A DNA stretch of 64,000 nucleotides, taken from an uncultured Litoreibacter sp. (GTDB lineage: Bacteria; Pseudomonadota; Alphaproteobacteria; Rhodobacterales; Rhodobacteraceae). Within the stretch, counting starts at the first letter, position 1; each line of letters starts with the position of its first letter. Shown here piece after piece: positions 1 through 8,896 of the stretch. The notes beneath the pieces are model-generated. The model did not search any database, was not told where the DNA came from, and saw nothing but the letters and a program-made list of their open reading frames with translations. Made by a program: the position numbers and the translations under genes. The stretch is taken from positions 29,209 to 93,208 of the forward strand of contig CANLUY010000003.1 in the NCBI GenBank assembly GCA_947494435.1. The letters are read 5' to 3'.

Positions 1-2187
1 AAAAAGATTCTGATGCTCCTTGATGATCAGGAGTGGTGCCACAAAGCGCCGTTCAGATTTGGGGTCCTTGATGCCTGTATCAGGAACAACATCAATTTTG
101 GAACGGATGATGCCATCGACGCCGAGAGCATCTGTCGGCAATAGTGGCTTTCCAAGAAGGTGGTCTGTGTTGGATGAAGCATTCTTCTGCCCGCCAAAAT
201 AGCCTTCGCCAGCATCCCATCCGTTTGTCTCTGCATAATGCTCAAGTGTTGGAAAGGTCCGGAGCCTTTCTATAAGGTTCTTGAACCGTTCGCCTCCCAG
301 CAAGTTCGCGCGCCAAATATCACCTGAGTGTTGTGCCTCGGAGTTACGCACCCAGTGCAGATCATAATAATCAATGTCGAAACCTTGTTCCGCGGCTGCT
401 CGGCCACTTCGCCGAAAGACCGCATGCAACAAATAATCTTCGGCAGATGGCTCGCCTGCTTCGGCGATCACAACCACCACTTTGGGGTCGGCATTGCCCT
501 TTTTGAACATTCCACGAACTGAAACGAAATCCAAAAGCTCGCGCACCTTCCAGCGCTTCAGAAATGCTCGCCGGAAGGAAACTGCATGTTTGTTGTACAG
601 AAATCCTGCCGGCTCGACCATTGCCAGGATGCCGCCCGGTTCCAAAAGCTCCGCTGCTTCGTGCAGAAACAAATAGGCAAGTTGCTTGTCTGCGAGATCA
701 TCATGAGACTTGTTGTAATTATCGTAGCTCTCTTTTGCACCCGAAGTGGTAAGCGAGGATCCAAAAGGGGGATTGCCGATGACGACTGCGACTGGTGCTT
801 TCAAAGTGTTTTGTTTTTTGGCATCGAAAAAACAGCTACAGTGAAGTGTCTCGCCGTCAAGGCGAGGGAACAGCTTCACGCTTGCTCGAATATCCGTTGG
901 TTCCAATGCATCGCACAAGCTTAAGCACAAGCTGAACGCTGCTAGTTCGACCGCTCCTTCTTCAAGGTCAATTCCATGAACTCGCGTTAGCAGTTGCCGA
1001 AGAACATCGACACCCGGTCTGTTCCAGCCGTTTTTAAAGCGCCAATGTAAGACCAGACGCTTGTATGCCTCGACTAGGAAAACCCCGGAACCGCATGCCG
1101 GATCCAGAATTACACTGTCGCCGTTCATCAGGTTGTCGATGCGCTCCCAACTGAGTGTTTCTTCGAGCATCAACTTCACTAGCGAAGGAGGCGTATAAAT
1201 CGAACTCGAAGCATCACTGACGAACAACTGGTAGATGTTGCTAATCAACTCGACCGGAAGATCGCGAAAAGAATACAGGCGCCAAAAGTTGCTTTGACCC
1301 GTCTCATCTTCAAAACCCTGAACAAGCTGTGCATACCGATTGAGCTCGGTGCTACTAAGCAACACAGAGCGCTCTTCGTCTTTCAGGCGGAAAACGTGGC
1401 CGTTGAACCTCTTTTCGAGAGCTTCAAGCAACCTCACTAGGGCGGGGCCATTGCCTAGAACTTCGAAAAACCGGCTCGAGTTCGGCATCGCTTCCGCAAA
1501 GTCGTCCGGCAGCAGTACAGATCGCTCCTCAAGATAGGCAATCAATAGCGATAGGATCAAGAGACGCCGTCTCAGTCGAACGTCGAGCAAACGACTGTCC
1601 GTAAGCTGTTGGAACAAAACTCGGACACCAACGACGAGCTTGCGATGCGCTGACTTTGAGGCAGAAAGCATCAAATTGCATGTTTCCGGATCGTCCCAAA
1701 TCGTACCGCTTCGAATGTGCTCCGCATCCCACCAGATATCGAGGTCTGCGACTTTTGCTCCCAACTCCAGAGTGCGGATTGGATTGCAGACAAGTTCCTC
1801 TTCAGATCCGGCAAAGTCCGGCTGATGGGCACAACGAAAAAGCTGGATAACCCCAGGACTAACCCTATAGATCAGTGGCACCCCACCCCAACTCCAGAGT
1901 CGCTTGTGAAGCTCAGCAAACTGTTTGTCGTCCGGATGTGATCTTGCGTCGAACAAGAAGGCCTGTGCTACTGGTGCTTTGTCATTTCGTTGAGCTTCAA
2001 AAAATACTGCACGCGCTCCGTAAGCCGTTGCACGCTCCACAACAGCGACTTCATTCGGAGAGTGCAAATCGGGATCAAAACCCTCAACTGAAACCAAACC
2101 ATCTAAGGTCGGCAATTCTTTGCCTTCACCAATTGCAAACAGCCATTCAGCTGCTGCGAACGCACTGGAGCCTTCGTGCGTGGTCAA
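1..2187 (-). CDS. N-6 adenine DNA methylase (Eco57I/type IIG or PglX-like), partial, runs off left edge
   Basis: Manual translation of the minus strand from TTG at 2187 gives 729 uninterrupted codons with motif I DPACGSGVFLVEAYKRL, GIDLEEGAVELAAFSLCLSL and motif IV GNPPFGSS. Not listed in the ORF track because it has no stop inside the window. Confidence 0.88.
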   Translation of the reverse strand, partial: MTTHEGSSAFAAAEWLFAIGEGKELPTLDGLVSVEGFDPDLHSPNEVAVVERATAYGARAVFFEAQRNDKAPVAQAFLFDARSHPDDKQFAELHKRLWSWGGVPLIYRVSPGVIQLFRCAHQPDFAGSEEELVCNPIRTLELGAKVADLDIWWDAEHIRSGTIWDDPETCNLMLSASKSAHRKLVVGVRVLFQQLTDSRLLDVRLRRRLLILSLLIAYLEERSVLLPDDFAEAMPNSSRFFEVLGNGPALVRLLEALEKRFNGHVFRLKDEERSVLLSSTELNRYAQLVQGFEDETGQSNFWRLYSFRDLPVELISNIYQLFVSDASSSIYTPPSLVKLMLEETLSWERIDNLMNGDSVILDPACGSGVFLVEAYKRLVLHWRFKNGWNRPGVDVLRQLLTRVHGIDLEEGAVELAAFSLCLSLCDALEPTDIRASVKLFPRLDGETLHCSCFFDAKKQNTLKAPVAVVIGNPPFGSSLTTSGAKESYDNYNKSHDDLADKQLAYLFLHEAAELLEPGGILAMVEPAGFLYNKHAVSFRRAFLKRWKVRELLDFVSVRGMFKKGNADPKVVVVIAEAGEPSAEDYLLHAVFRRSGRAAAEQGFDIDYYDLHWVRNSEAQHSGDIWRANLLGGERFKNLIERLRTFPTLEHYAETNGWDAGEGYFGGQKNASSNTDHLLGKPLLPTDALGVDGIIRSKIDVVPDTGIKDPKSERRFVAPLLIIKEHQNLF

Positions 2188-2218
2188 TGTATTTGCTCCG
2201 GTGGAAATCCGAGCAACT

Positions 2219-2407
2219 TCATGTCCGTCGCTTCTTCTTTACTAGCTCGAAGCCCTCCTTCAACAGATCCGTCATCGTAATTCCGCGGGAAACGGCGAAC
2301 CCCTTGAATTCTTTTTTGAAGTCTTCGCTGACTTTGAAATTCAGCGTTTTGTTGGCGTTGTCCGAAGCGCCAACATGAGTGGCCGCGTCCGCTGGCTTTT
2401 TGTCCAT
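2219..2407 (-). CDS. Small ribbon-helix-helix-like plasmid protein (62 aa)
   Basis: MDKKPADAATHVGASDNANKTLNFKVSEDFKKEFKGFAVSRGITMTDLLKEGFELVKKKRRT; RHH-like LNFKVSEDFKKEFKGFAVSRGITMTDLL. Lies just upstream of the methylase on the same strand. Confidence 0.6.
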   Translation of the reverse strand: MDKKPADAATHVGASDNANKTLNFKVSEDFKKEFKGFAVSRGITMTDLLKEGFELVKKKRRT

Positions 2408-2606
2408 CGATATCCCCTCGATGTGCGATCTACACCACATAGTCGCGCTGATTGGGTACTTGATACCAAGTTCTGCCTTTCTGGCAAGACCGAAATCTGG
2501 ATTTCCAGAAAAGCTGATATCCCGAAATAATGAAATCTGGCTTTTCAACATCAACTATCCAACCTGCATAAGTCGCCGTTTTTAAGTAAGTGCGGGGCAC
2601 AAATAA

Positions 2607-2621
2607 GAACATAACAAGAAC
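2607..2621 (-). promoter_or_regulatory. SOS (LexA) box GAAC-ATAACAA-GAAC
   Basis: Exact alphaproteobacterial LexA consensus GAACN7GAAC (GTTCN7GTTC on the minus strand). Confidence 0.75.
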
Positions 2622-2843
2622 ATAATAGTCAAGCGATGTTTGCTAACGTATCAAACTGACGGCCACTTTTGGGCCTATCTGCTCCCAGAAATGGTGCCCA
2701 AACACGAAAGCAGTCGTTCGTCACAGCTGCAGCGAAAGGCCGCTTCCCGCCCTTGGTGCTTTTCGCTGCTGTCGCAAACACGTGAGACGGTGGTTCAAAC
2801 CAAAGGTAGCTGCTGCTGTCTAATGCGATGCTCTCCCCCACTC

Positions 2844-3899
2844 TCACGGTTTTCCGCGCTTTTCGAACCAGCTCTGACAGAATTTGATGAAATGCCGTTC
2901 TGGATGCTTGGGCTCAATTTCTTCCTTACCGCACCACGCGCGCCATTCTTGCTCGATCATGCGGACATCCCATCCGGGAGCGGCAGTTCGTGCATCATGG
3001 TAAGCCTCGGGATCGAGCCTGCCCTCATAGACCTCGACGACAGGCATTGGCACAGTGCCTTTGCTGCGGAAGACAACAATGTTACCCTCCAATGACGGAT
3101 CGTAGTCTGGAAAGTGATCATGCTGTTCACTGTCAGCGATGATGTTGCTGATCAGACGCTTGAACTCTTTTGGCGAAGAATGTGAACCGCATTTCAAGCG
3201 GAGCTTCTCAAGCCCGATACGCCATTCTGAAGACTTGCCGCAGTGTTTGCGTGCAATCTCATACATCCGTCGCTCAAGTGGCTTCTTCAAGCGGAAGTAA
3301 TCGCGGCTGATTGTCAGGACTTCCTTGGCCTGGATCGCGTTAAACACCCAATCAGACAAGGTAACCTGTACCTCCTGAAGCACGCCGTCCGTGTCTCGAC
3401 GGATCGTCTTGGCGCTTTCAACAAGACCAAAGACCTGCCATTGGCGTTCCTCGCCGGTATGGATGTTTGTTTTGATCGATGTCCCCCGCAGTCGTTCCAA
3501 TGCGTCTTCTGCTCGACCATAAGCACTGCCGCCCGCTGGCTTACCAGTTGCAACAATGTAGTCGCTAATCTTGAAACTCACCGTCTTTGAGATGTCTTTT
3601 TTTTCGTTCAGCGCTGCAATTAACTGCGAGATGCAGAAGATCAGGATGTCGCGATCAAAAACAGTCGCCATACCTTTCGCAGATGGTGAGATTTCAATGT
3701 AGTTGTCGCCGTTCTCGTAGCGCCGAGTCTGATGATCCGGCTTCTTGGAGATAGAGAAAACCGGATGCTCCATCCCGGCCATGTCACTCTTAGGTGCGGC
3801 ATCAAAGATGTCGCAAATAAACAGATCCGGTTGCTGAAACCGATCTGGCAGAAGCGGGTTCGCTAGTCGCTTCACTGGCTTATCACCCACCATAGTCAT
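2844..3899 (-). CDS. repA: Plasmid replication initiator RepA (RPA family)
   Basis: 351 aa; sequence type of RPA-family initiators of Rhodobacterales plasmids (GDNYIEISPSAKGMATVFDRDILIFCISQLI...LKKPLERRMYEIARKHCG); iterons directly upstream. Confidence 0.85.
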   Translation of the reverse strand: MTMVGDKPVKRLANPLLPDRFQQPDLFICDIFDAAPKSDMAGMEHPVFSISKKPDHQTRRYENGDNYIEISPSAKGMATVFDRDILIFCISQLIAALNEKKDISKTVSFKISDYIVATGKPAGGSAYGRAEDALERLRGTSIKTNIHTGEERQWQVFGLVESAKTIRRDTDGVLQEVQVTLSDWVFNAIQAKEVLTISRDYFRLKKPLERRMYEIARKHCGKSSEWRIGLEKLRLKCGSHSSPKEFKRLISNIIADSEQHDHFPDYDPSLEGNIVVFRSKGTVPMPVVEVYEGRLDPEAYHDARTAAPGWDVRMIEQEWRAWCGKEEIEPKHPERHFIKFCQSWFEKRGKP

Positions 3900-4132
3900 A
3901 TTGCTGGCCTATTACCCACCGATTCTCTTCCTTACTGGCTTATCGCACACTAGTGGCTTATCGCCCACCAAGTCAATCCGTTGGCTTATCACCCACCTTT
4001 TGACCAGGTTTTGCTGGCTTATCGCCCACCCCATCTTTGAGTGAATCAAGAAACTCAACAAATTCAGCACACTGGCTCGCGACACACCAAATAGTGGCTT
4101 ATTGCACACCGCTTGCTGGCTTATCACCCACC
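3875..4132. repeat. RepA iterons / probable oriV: 8 copies of (C/G)TGGCTTATCRCCCACC
   Basis: Copies at 3875-3891, 3904-3920, 3935-3951, 3953-3969, 3981-3997, 4014-4030, 4094-4110, 4116-4132; the first overlaps the repA start region. Confidence 0.88.
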
Positions 4133-4377
4133 GACTGTTTTGTAAGGGTCTGATATCGTGGGCTGAATCCCAGCTTTTTGAATCGTAACCCATTATTATA
4201 ACTCATATATAACACACATTGCTTCGGCACCGATGCAGGCGCACGGCAGTCTTACTTTGGCAATGCCGTGAAATTTGCTGAGAATGAGATCGGGAAAAGC
4301 CCAAAGTTGAGCCACAGTACGGTGGCTAAAACGCGCTGTGTTTGTAGTTAGAGGCCGATTCCCTATATGGTCCTGCT

Positions 4378-4635
4378 ATGACAAACACGATGCAAACAGC
4401 CATGCTGACCACAGTAAACGCGCCGTTCCAGACCTATCTGGATGCGGAAGGTCTCGCGTGTGCAATTTGCTCTGGCGAGATCACCATTGGCCAAGTCTCG
4501 TCGTTCTACACAGAGACTGCAGTTGAATCGCAGAAGGCATTTGCTGCAGCACATGGAATTTTTACGGCAAAATTAGTCGATACTGCGACCAAGTTTTCAA
4601 ACTGGTCCGGCCAGTCTGTTGCCCTAGCCGCTTGA
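4378..4635 (+). CDS. Hypothetical protein (85 aa)
   Basis: ORF MTNTMQTAMLTTVNAPFQTYLDAEGLACAICSGE...; intact ORF between oriV and the DUF3800 gene. Confidence 0.4.
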   Translation: MTNTMQTAMLTTVNAPFQTYLDAEGLACAICSGEITIGQVSSFYTETAVESQKAFAAAHGIFTAKLVDTATKFSNWSGQSVALAA

Positions 4636-4803
4636 AAGCGTGTACACTAGCATGGCGGGGCCAAGACCTGCTAGCGTTGCGACGATTGCAGGAACAGCTG
4701 CTGGCCTCAGCCTAACGGTGCGATGAATACAAGCCTTGACTTTTTTGCTTCCGACCGCCATATGGGGTTCGAGGCGCAAGCTAGTATTGCCCTCTTTCCG
4801 AGG

Positions 4804-4825
4804 CCCACGCGAAAGCGTGGGTTTT
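4804..4825 (+). terminator. Rho-independent terminator-like hairpin CCCACGC-GAAA-GCGTGGG-TTTT
   Basis: Perfect 7-bp stem, GAAA tetraloop, T-tract. Confidence 0.7.
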
Positions 4826-4844
4826 CGTGTTTCTGGAGATACCT

Positions 4845-5588
4845 TTGACCTATGTAGTTTATTTAGATGAATTTGGACACATAGGTCCTTACATCAGCCG
4901 GACAGACCCCCGCCACAATGACAGCCCTGTATTCGGACTTGCAGGGTTTGCCTTGCCCATTGATGAGGTTCGAGGTTTCGGGACGTGGTTCTTTCAACGA
5001 AAGAGCGAACTTCTGGCTTTCGAAATTGATAGGGCTGGTGAACATCCCGCGATTTGGGAGAAGAAAGGCGCGAGCTTGTACACGGTGACGAATGTGCAAA
5101 AATATGCCGAGTTGCGGCAATTCACGTTCAGGCTATTCAACAAGATTGACAGATTGGGTGGCTTCTTGTTCCACGTTGGAGGCACAAAGCCCCTGCCACC
5201 CGCAGAGCATAACCCGAACCAGCTTTACCGAAACGTTTTGCGAGAAGCGATCAAGCGACTAGACCAGCACTGTTCCTTGGATTGCGACCCCCATGAAAAC
5301 TTCATCCTGACACTCGATGAACACGACCAGCGCGATGCGTTGATTACAGAAGCAGCAATTGCAATGTACAATCCGGCGGAGCCTCGGCGTTGCCTTATCG
5401 AGCCACCTTTTCAAGTCGAAAGTCATCGCTATCAAACCATGCAAGCAGCCGACTGGATTGCAGGGCTTGTCGGACGTCTCGGAGCCGTTTGGAAAGCGCC
5501 TGACGAATACCCGGAGAATGAGATATTTCGTAAGTACTTTGAAGACCGCTTCAACCAAAAGTCGGTCCGGAGCGGCATACGCGGGTAA
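4845..5588 (+). CDS. DUF3800 domain-containing protein
   Basis: YVVYLDEFGHIGP N-terminus and MQAADWIAGLVGR C-terminal motif typical of DUF3800; TTG start at 4845 preceded by GGAGA (the ORF track uses GTG 4827). Confidence 0.75.
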   Translation: MTYVVYLDEFGHIGPYISRTDPRHNDSPVFGLAGFALPIDEVRGFGTWFFQRKSELLAFEIDRAGEHPAIWEKKGASLYTVTNVQKYAELRQFTFRLFNKIDRLGGFLFHVGGTKPLPPAEHNPNQLYRNVLREAIKRLDQHCSLDCDPHENFILTLDEHDQRDALITEAAIAMYNPAEPRRCLIEPPFQVESHRYQTMQAADWIAGLVGRLGAVWKAPDEYPENEIFRKYFEDRFNQKSVRSGIRG

Positions 5589-5991
5589 GCACATACGCCT
5601 GAAGGCGGAAGCGCTTCGGCCCCAAGGTTCCTGCCCTATTGCTTTCAACTAACACAACCGTCTCATAGTCATTCAACAAATGCGCAACTCGTGCCGATTG
5701 GCTGGTCAGCTCCAGGCTTGGCCTACACAGATTGCCGCTCACTTGGGCCGTGGTGACCAAAGCGCTGCACAAGGTCATTTTCTTGAGGAGGTCAGCGATC
5801 GATCTCAAAGACGTAACGGCTGGTCTGCGATCTCAGCGAAAGCGCTGGTCCGTCAGCATGATTTGTCAGATCACCACCGGTCTACCCCCTGGTTTCTCTT
5901 AGATGGGGATGAAGGGAACGCCGAACGCATGTACCTTCAGCTCGTCTATCGTGATCCCCGCCTCCGGCGCAGATCAAGAGATCCCTTTGGA

Positions 5992-6092
5992 GCTTCAACA
6001 AGCAGAAAAACGGTTTCCGGAGGACCCTCCGTTTTTCAGCCTGCACACGTCCCGCGCACCCTTCCTGCTTATCCCCATCGAAACAAGGAGAT
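5992..6092 (+). promoter_or_regulatory. Structured 5' leader, copy 1 (hairpin AAAAACGG...CCGTTTTT at 6006-6036)
   Basis: Shares GCTTCnnCAAGCAGAAAnACGGTTTCC...GGACCCTCCG...CATCGAAACAAGGAGAT with the region upstream of 8897. Confidence 0.6.
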
Positions 6093-6098
6093 AGACCA

Positions 6099-6419
6099 AT
6101 GGCAATCGATGGAAAAATCACGCGCACTGACGACGACGCATTCACTGGCTGGATCGCATCACTCACCTTCGACGTAGACATCGTTCTTACGAAGAACCCT
6201 CACAAGAAAAAGGAAACGCACCCAGACTTTGAGATCACTACTCGCACCCCTCGTAACCGCCTGATCCGTATCGGATCGGCCTGGGAGCAGACCAGCCAAG
6301 CGGGCAACGACTACCTCTCGCTGGCCTTTGATGTGAACGGCACCAAAGTTCGCGTCAACGCCCTGCAGGGCGAAGGTAGTGAAGATGGTGAATATCGCCT
6401 GGTTCCGCTGGCAGGCTAA
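6099..6419 (+). CDS. DUF736 family protein
   Basis: MAIDGKITRTDDDAFTGWIASLTFDVDIVLTKN...; DUF736 is common on alphaproteobacterial conjugative plasmids. Confidence 0.82.
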   Translation: MAIDGKITRTDDDAFTGWIASLTFDVDIVLTKNPHKKKETHPDFEITTRTPRNRLIRIGSAWEQTSQAGNDYLSLAFDVNGTKVRVNALQGEGSEDGEYRLVPLAG

Positions 6420-6435
6420 CGGCAAAGCAAGGGGC

Positions 6436-6456
6436 GGCGAAAGTCGCCCCTGCATC
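6436..6456 (+). terminator. Hairpin GGGGCGGC-GAAA-GTCGCCCC after the DUF736 gene
   Basis: 8-bp stem with one G-U pair and a GAAA loop. Confidence 0.5.
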
Positions 6457-6725
6457 CGATACAGAGCGGTAGGTTCATCAAGCCGCAAGTCATCCCGACA
6501 ATTTCCGCCTTCAATCACCGACGAGGGCACCCCCACAGTTCAAATCGTGCTGCCAAGATGCAGCGGTTGTCTAACAGCGGTGCTTTGTCTCTTCATGAGA
6601 CGCCCAAGTTGTGTGCAGAGTAAATAAGACTGGCAGTTTTTTGTGCTTGCAAGTCACGCATAGCTGCAATGCAGCATTATCATTTGTTGCAGTGCAGCAT
6701 TTGGCGTAGGTTGGGACCAGAAATT

Positions 6726-6892
6726 GATGTCAGCTCTTTCTCCTCCCAGAGAACCTGACATCCCAGCAATGGACTTTCATCCTCCTCCCGAGAGGCCATT
6801 GCGTCCAGAATTGGTTGTTGCACCTCCTCCCGCGGCGACCGTTTCACAAACGAGCGGTGTCCTCCCTCCCGAGGCACCGCTCTTTTGCTTTT
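6726..6892 (+). ncRNA. Tandem array of four hairpins with CUCCUCCC/CCUCCCUCCC loops (cuckoo/CcsR-like sRNAs), ending in a T-tract
   Basis: Stems GATGTCAG/CTGACATC (6726-6762), GCAATGG/CCATTGC (6766-6802), GGTTG/CGACC (6813-6840), GAGCGGTG/CACCGCTC (6852-6882) followed by TTTTGCTTTT; each loop carries the anti-SD motif. Confidence 0.78.
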
Positions 6893-6919
6893 AATGGGCA
6901 CCTTTTGGGAGCCTACACC

Positions 6920-7327
6920 TCAGCACCAAGAGGATCGCTCTCCGCCTGAATACCGTCGCGCGAGATCCTCACGGATGAGAATATCGCCGACATTCTGGCC
7001 ATCGACAAAAAGTGTGCCGAGGCCACGCCCGTATTTGTCGCGGCTCGGCTGTGCGGCGAAGCTGATCTCTGTTGCAGTACGCACCAGGGCGCGCATCCGC
7101 GCTGTCGCCTGATCTCCGCGCAGCTTTTCGCTTTCGCATTCGGCGCGGTAAGTTTCCGGTGTATCAAATCCGGTCAATCGGTAGCGTTCGTCGTCTACAT
7201 CAATGGTATCGCCGTCGATGACATAAATCTGGCTTGCGGAGAGTATCTCGGGCTGCGGCCGTTCGCTCAGCCAGTAGATCCCACCAAGCACAAGGACGAA
7301 CAGCACGATGACATTCTGCGCTCTCAA
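6920..7327 (-). CDS. Thermonuclease (SNase-like) family protein, membrane-anchored N-terminus
   Basis: IYVIDGDTIDVDDERYRLTGFDTPETYRAECESEKLRGDQA...RDKYGRGLGTLFVDGQNVGDILIREDLAR. Confidence 0.88.
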   Translation of the reverse strand: MRAQNVIVLFVLVLGGIYWLSERPQPEILSASQIYVIDGDTIDVDDERYRLTGFDTPETYRAECESEKLRGDQATARMRALVRTATEISFAAQPSRDKYGRGLGTLFVDGQNVGDILIREDLARRYSGGERSSWC

Positions 7328-8010
7328 GCTGATGTCTCAATCGGGTCTGAGCCATGCTCGGTGCCCTTCCTTACAATCTGCATCTCTTCAGCTGGAAACG
7401 GCTCCAGCAACGCAAGTGCGTCGTCAGTGCTGCCATGCAGCCACTGATCGTAGTATTCAGGTCGCAATATGACGGGCATCCGTTCCGGATGGACTGTTTC
7501 TGTCAGGGCGTTCCCCGTTGTTGTCAGAAACGTGTGGGTTTCACAGCTCTCGGGCCCATCTTTTGTCTCATATTTCGATGTTTGCCAAAGGCCTGCAAAA
7601 GCAAAGGGGGGTCGCGGCTCATCGCCCTTGAGCGCAAACCAATGAAAGACCTGTGGATTGCCGCCCGGGGGCCACTCACAATACGAGCTGGCAGGCACAA
7701 GGCAGCGTCTGTCTTTGAATGCGAACTTCCAGAACCCCGACGTGGCTACCTTGTCTGATCGTGCGTTGTTCCAGACACCTGGTGAGATGATATTTCCCGT
7801 CTTCTTTGATTTCTTGGTGCCCCGGAATCCCCAGCTTAAGCTGACCAGTTCGCGCGCGCCGTCTTCATCAAGGCGAACGACCGGAGCGTCATACTTGGGA
7901 TAGATCGCGCTGAGCGGTTCCGCATTTCCGAGCCGATCTTGCAACGGTTGGACTTTGAACAGCTGTCGCATGGCCTCGACCGCGGTTGTATTTGAGTACA
8001 AGTTACACAT
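7324..8010 (-). CDS. SOS response-associated peptidase (SRAP / YedK-HMCES family)
   Basis: Start re-set to MCNLYSNT (catalytic Cys2); LVPASSYCEWP, HPERMPVIL motifs of SRAP. Confidence 0.9.
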   Translation of the reverse strand: MCNLYSNTTAVEAMRQLFKVQPLQDRLGNAEPLSAIYPKYDAPVVRLDEDGARELVSLSWGFRGTKKSKKTGNIISPGVWNNARSDKVATSGFWKFAFKDRRCLVPASSYCEWPPGGNPQVFHWFALKGDEPRPPFAFAGLWQTSKYETKDGPESCETHTFLTTTGNALTETVHPERMPVILRPEYYDQWLHGSTDDALALLEPFPAEEMQIVRKGTEHGSDPIETSA

Positions 8011-8293
8011 CGATGTCAGTCCCGTTGTCCGGTGTATTTTGGAAATTTGGCCGATAATACTGAATTTTGCACATTTCGAACAGCATGGCATTGGGATCAG
8101 CTGCCTTTGGGCACACTTCCCTGGCAATTACAGTTTTCGCGTCAGGTGCGTAGCTGTCCCAGCCAACGAGGTCGCAATACCGCTTGTGTGAGTAGACACC
8201 GATGCGCTGACAGTCCCAGCAAACCAACACGATGGTCTTTTGCGGCAAGTCGCAAATACGAGGACAGGCTTTGATTTTGGGGTTCGGCGACAT
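8003..8293 (-). CDS. Hypothetical Cys-containing protein, first gene of the SOS-box operon
   Basis: MSPNPKIKACPRICDLPQKTIVLVCWDCQRIGVYSHKRYCDLVGWDSYAPD...; overlaps the SRAP start by 8 nt. Confidence 0.6.
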   Translation of the reverse strand: MSPNPKIKACPRICDLPQKTIVLVCWDCQRIGVYSHKRYCDLVGWDSYAPDAKTVIAREVCPKAADPNAMLFEMCKIQYYRPNFQNTPDNGTDIDV

Positions 8294-8303
8294 TCGCAAT
8301 AAA

Positions 8304-8318
8304 GAACATAATAAGAAC
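8304..8318 (-). promoter_or_regulatory. SOS (LexA) box GAAC-ATAATAA-GAAC
   Basis: Matches GAACN7GAAC, directly upstream of the 8003-8293 / SRAP / SNase operon. Confidence 0.85.
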
Positions 8319-8780
8319 ATTCGTTCAAATGGTGTTTGGCCCTTCAGCTGAGCTGATCAGGCTCGAGGCTGCGCCCGAAGCCAGCTTTGCTGTCTTCGCC
8401 CATCCGGGTCACGATCCTTAGGGCATGTCCGCTTGCAGCGGGCCGAACAGGCGTTGCCATCTTTTCCATCGGATTGGAACAGCACTGCTTCTGCCCTTTT
8501 TTGGCGGGTCATGTCGTGGACAGCCAGCACTTGCACCGGCTGTGGCCAGGCCCATCGAACGCAGTGAATAATCGGCAATGGGTTGACTGAAGAGGTGCGG
8601 TCCGTTGGATCGTTGCGATGTAATAGCTGCACCGATCACGCGAGCTGCTGTGTCTTTGCCGTTTTGAAATAGTGACAGGAAGATCCGGTGAGGCTGATTT
8701 GGTCTTCGCCGTTTCGAGCCGCCTTGTTTCTTGTCGATGAATGGGTTGCAGATCTCGGCCGATCACGTTCCCTGCGCTGC

Positions 8781-8892
8781 GCTTCGGCAAGCAGAAATAC
8801 GGTTTCCACCCAAGGGCGGACCCTCCGCATTTCCACTTGCGCGATCCTCCTTAACCGATCCGCTGAGTAACCCTCATCGAAACAAGGAGATC
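8781..8892 (+). promoter_or_regulatory. Structured 5' leader, copy 2 (hairpin GAAATACGG...CCGCATTTC)
   Basis: Near-identical blocks to 5992-6092, including CATCGAAACAAGGAGAT at the RBS. Confidence 0.6.
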
Positions 8893-8896
8893 GAAA

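Noticed and set aside
2640-3095. 151-aa + strand ORF over the repA 3' end
   Set aside because: Antisense to repA with no motif; repA is strongly supported.
3912-4193. 93-aa minus-strand ORF upstream of repA
   Set aside because: Repeated WVISQ peptides come from translating the iterons.
6726-6892. CTCCTCCC repeats as CRISPR, or minus-strand ORF 6680..6901 as a gene
   Set aside because: Each repeat sits in a hairpin with its own distinct stem and the last has a + strand T-tract; the minus ORF just reads the repeats (REEVQQ, REEDES, WEEKEL).
8357-8790. Overlapping ORFs between the SOS operon and the second leader
   Set aside because: Multiple overlapping frames without clear RBS or motif; may be decayed sequence.
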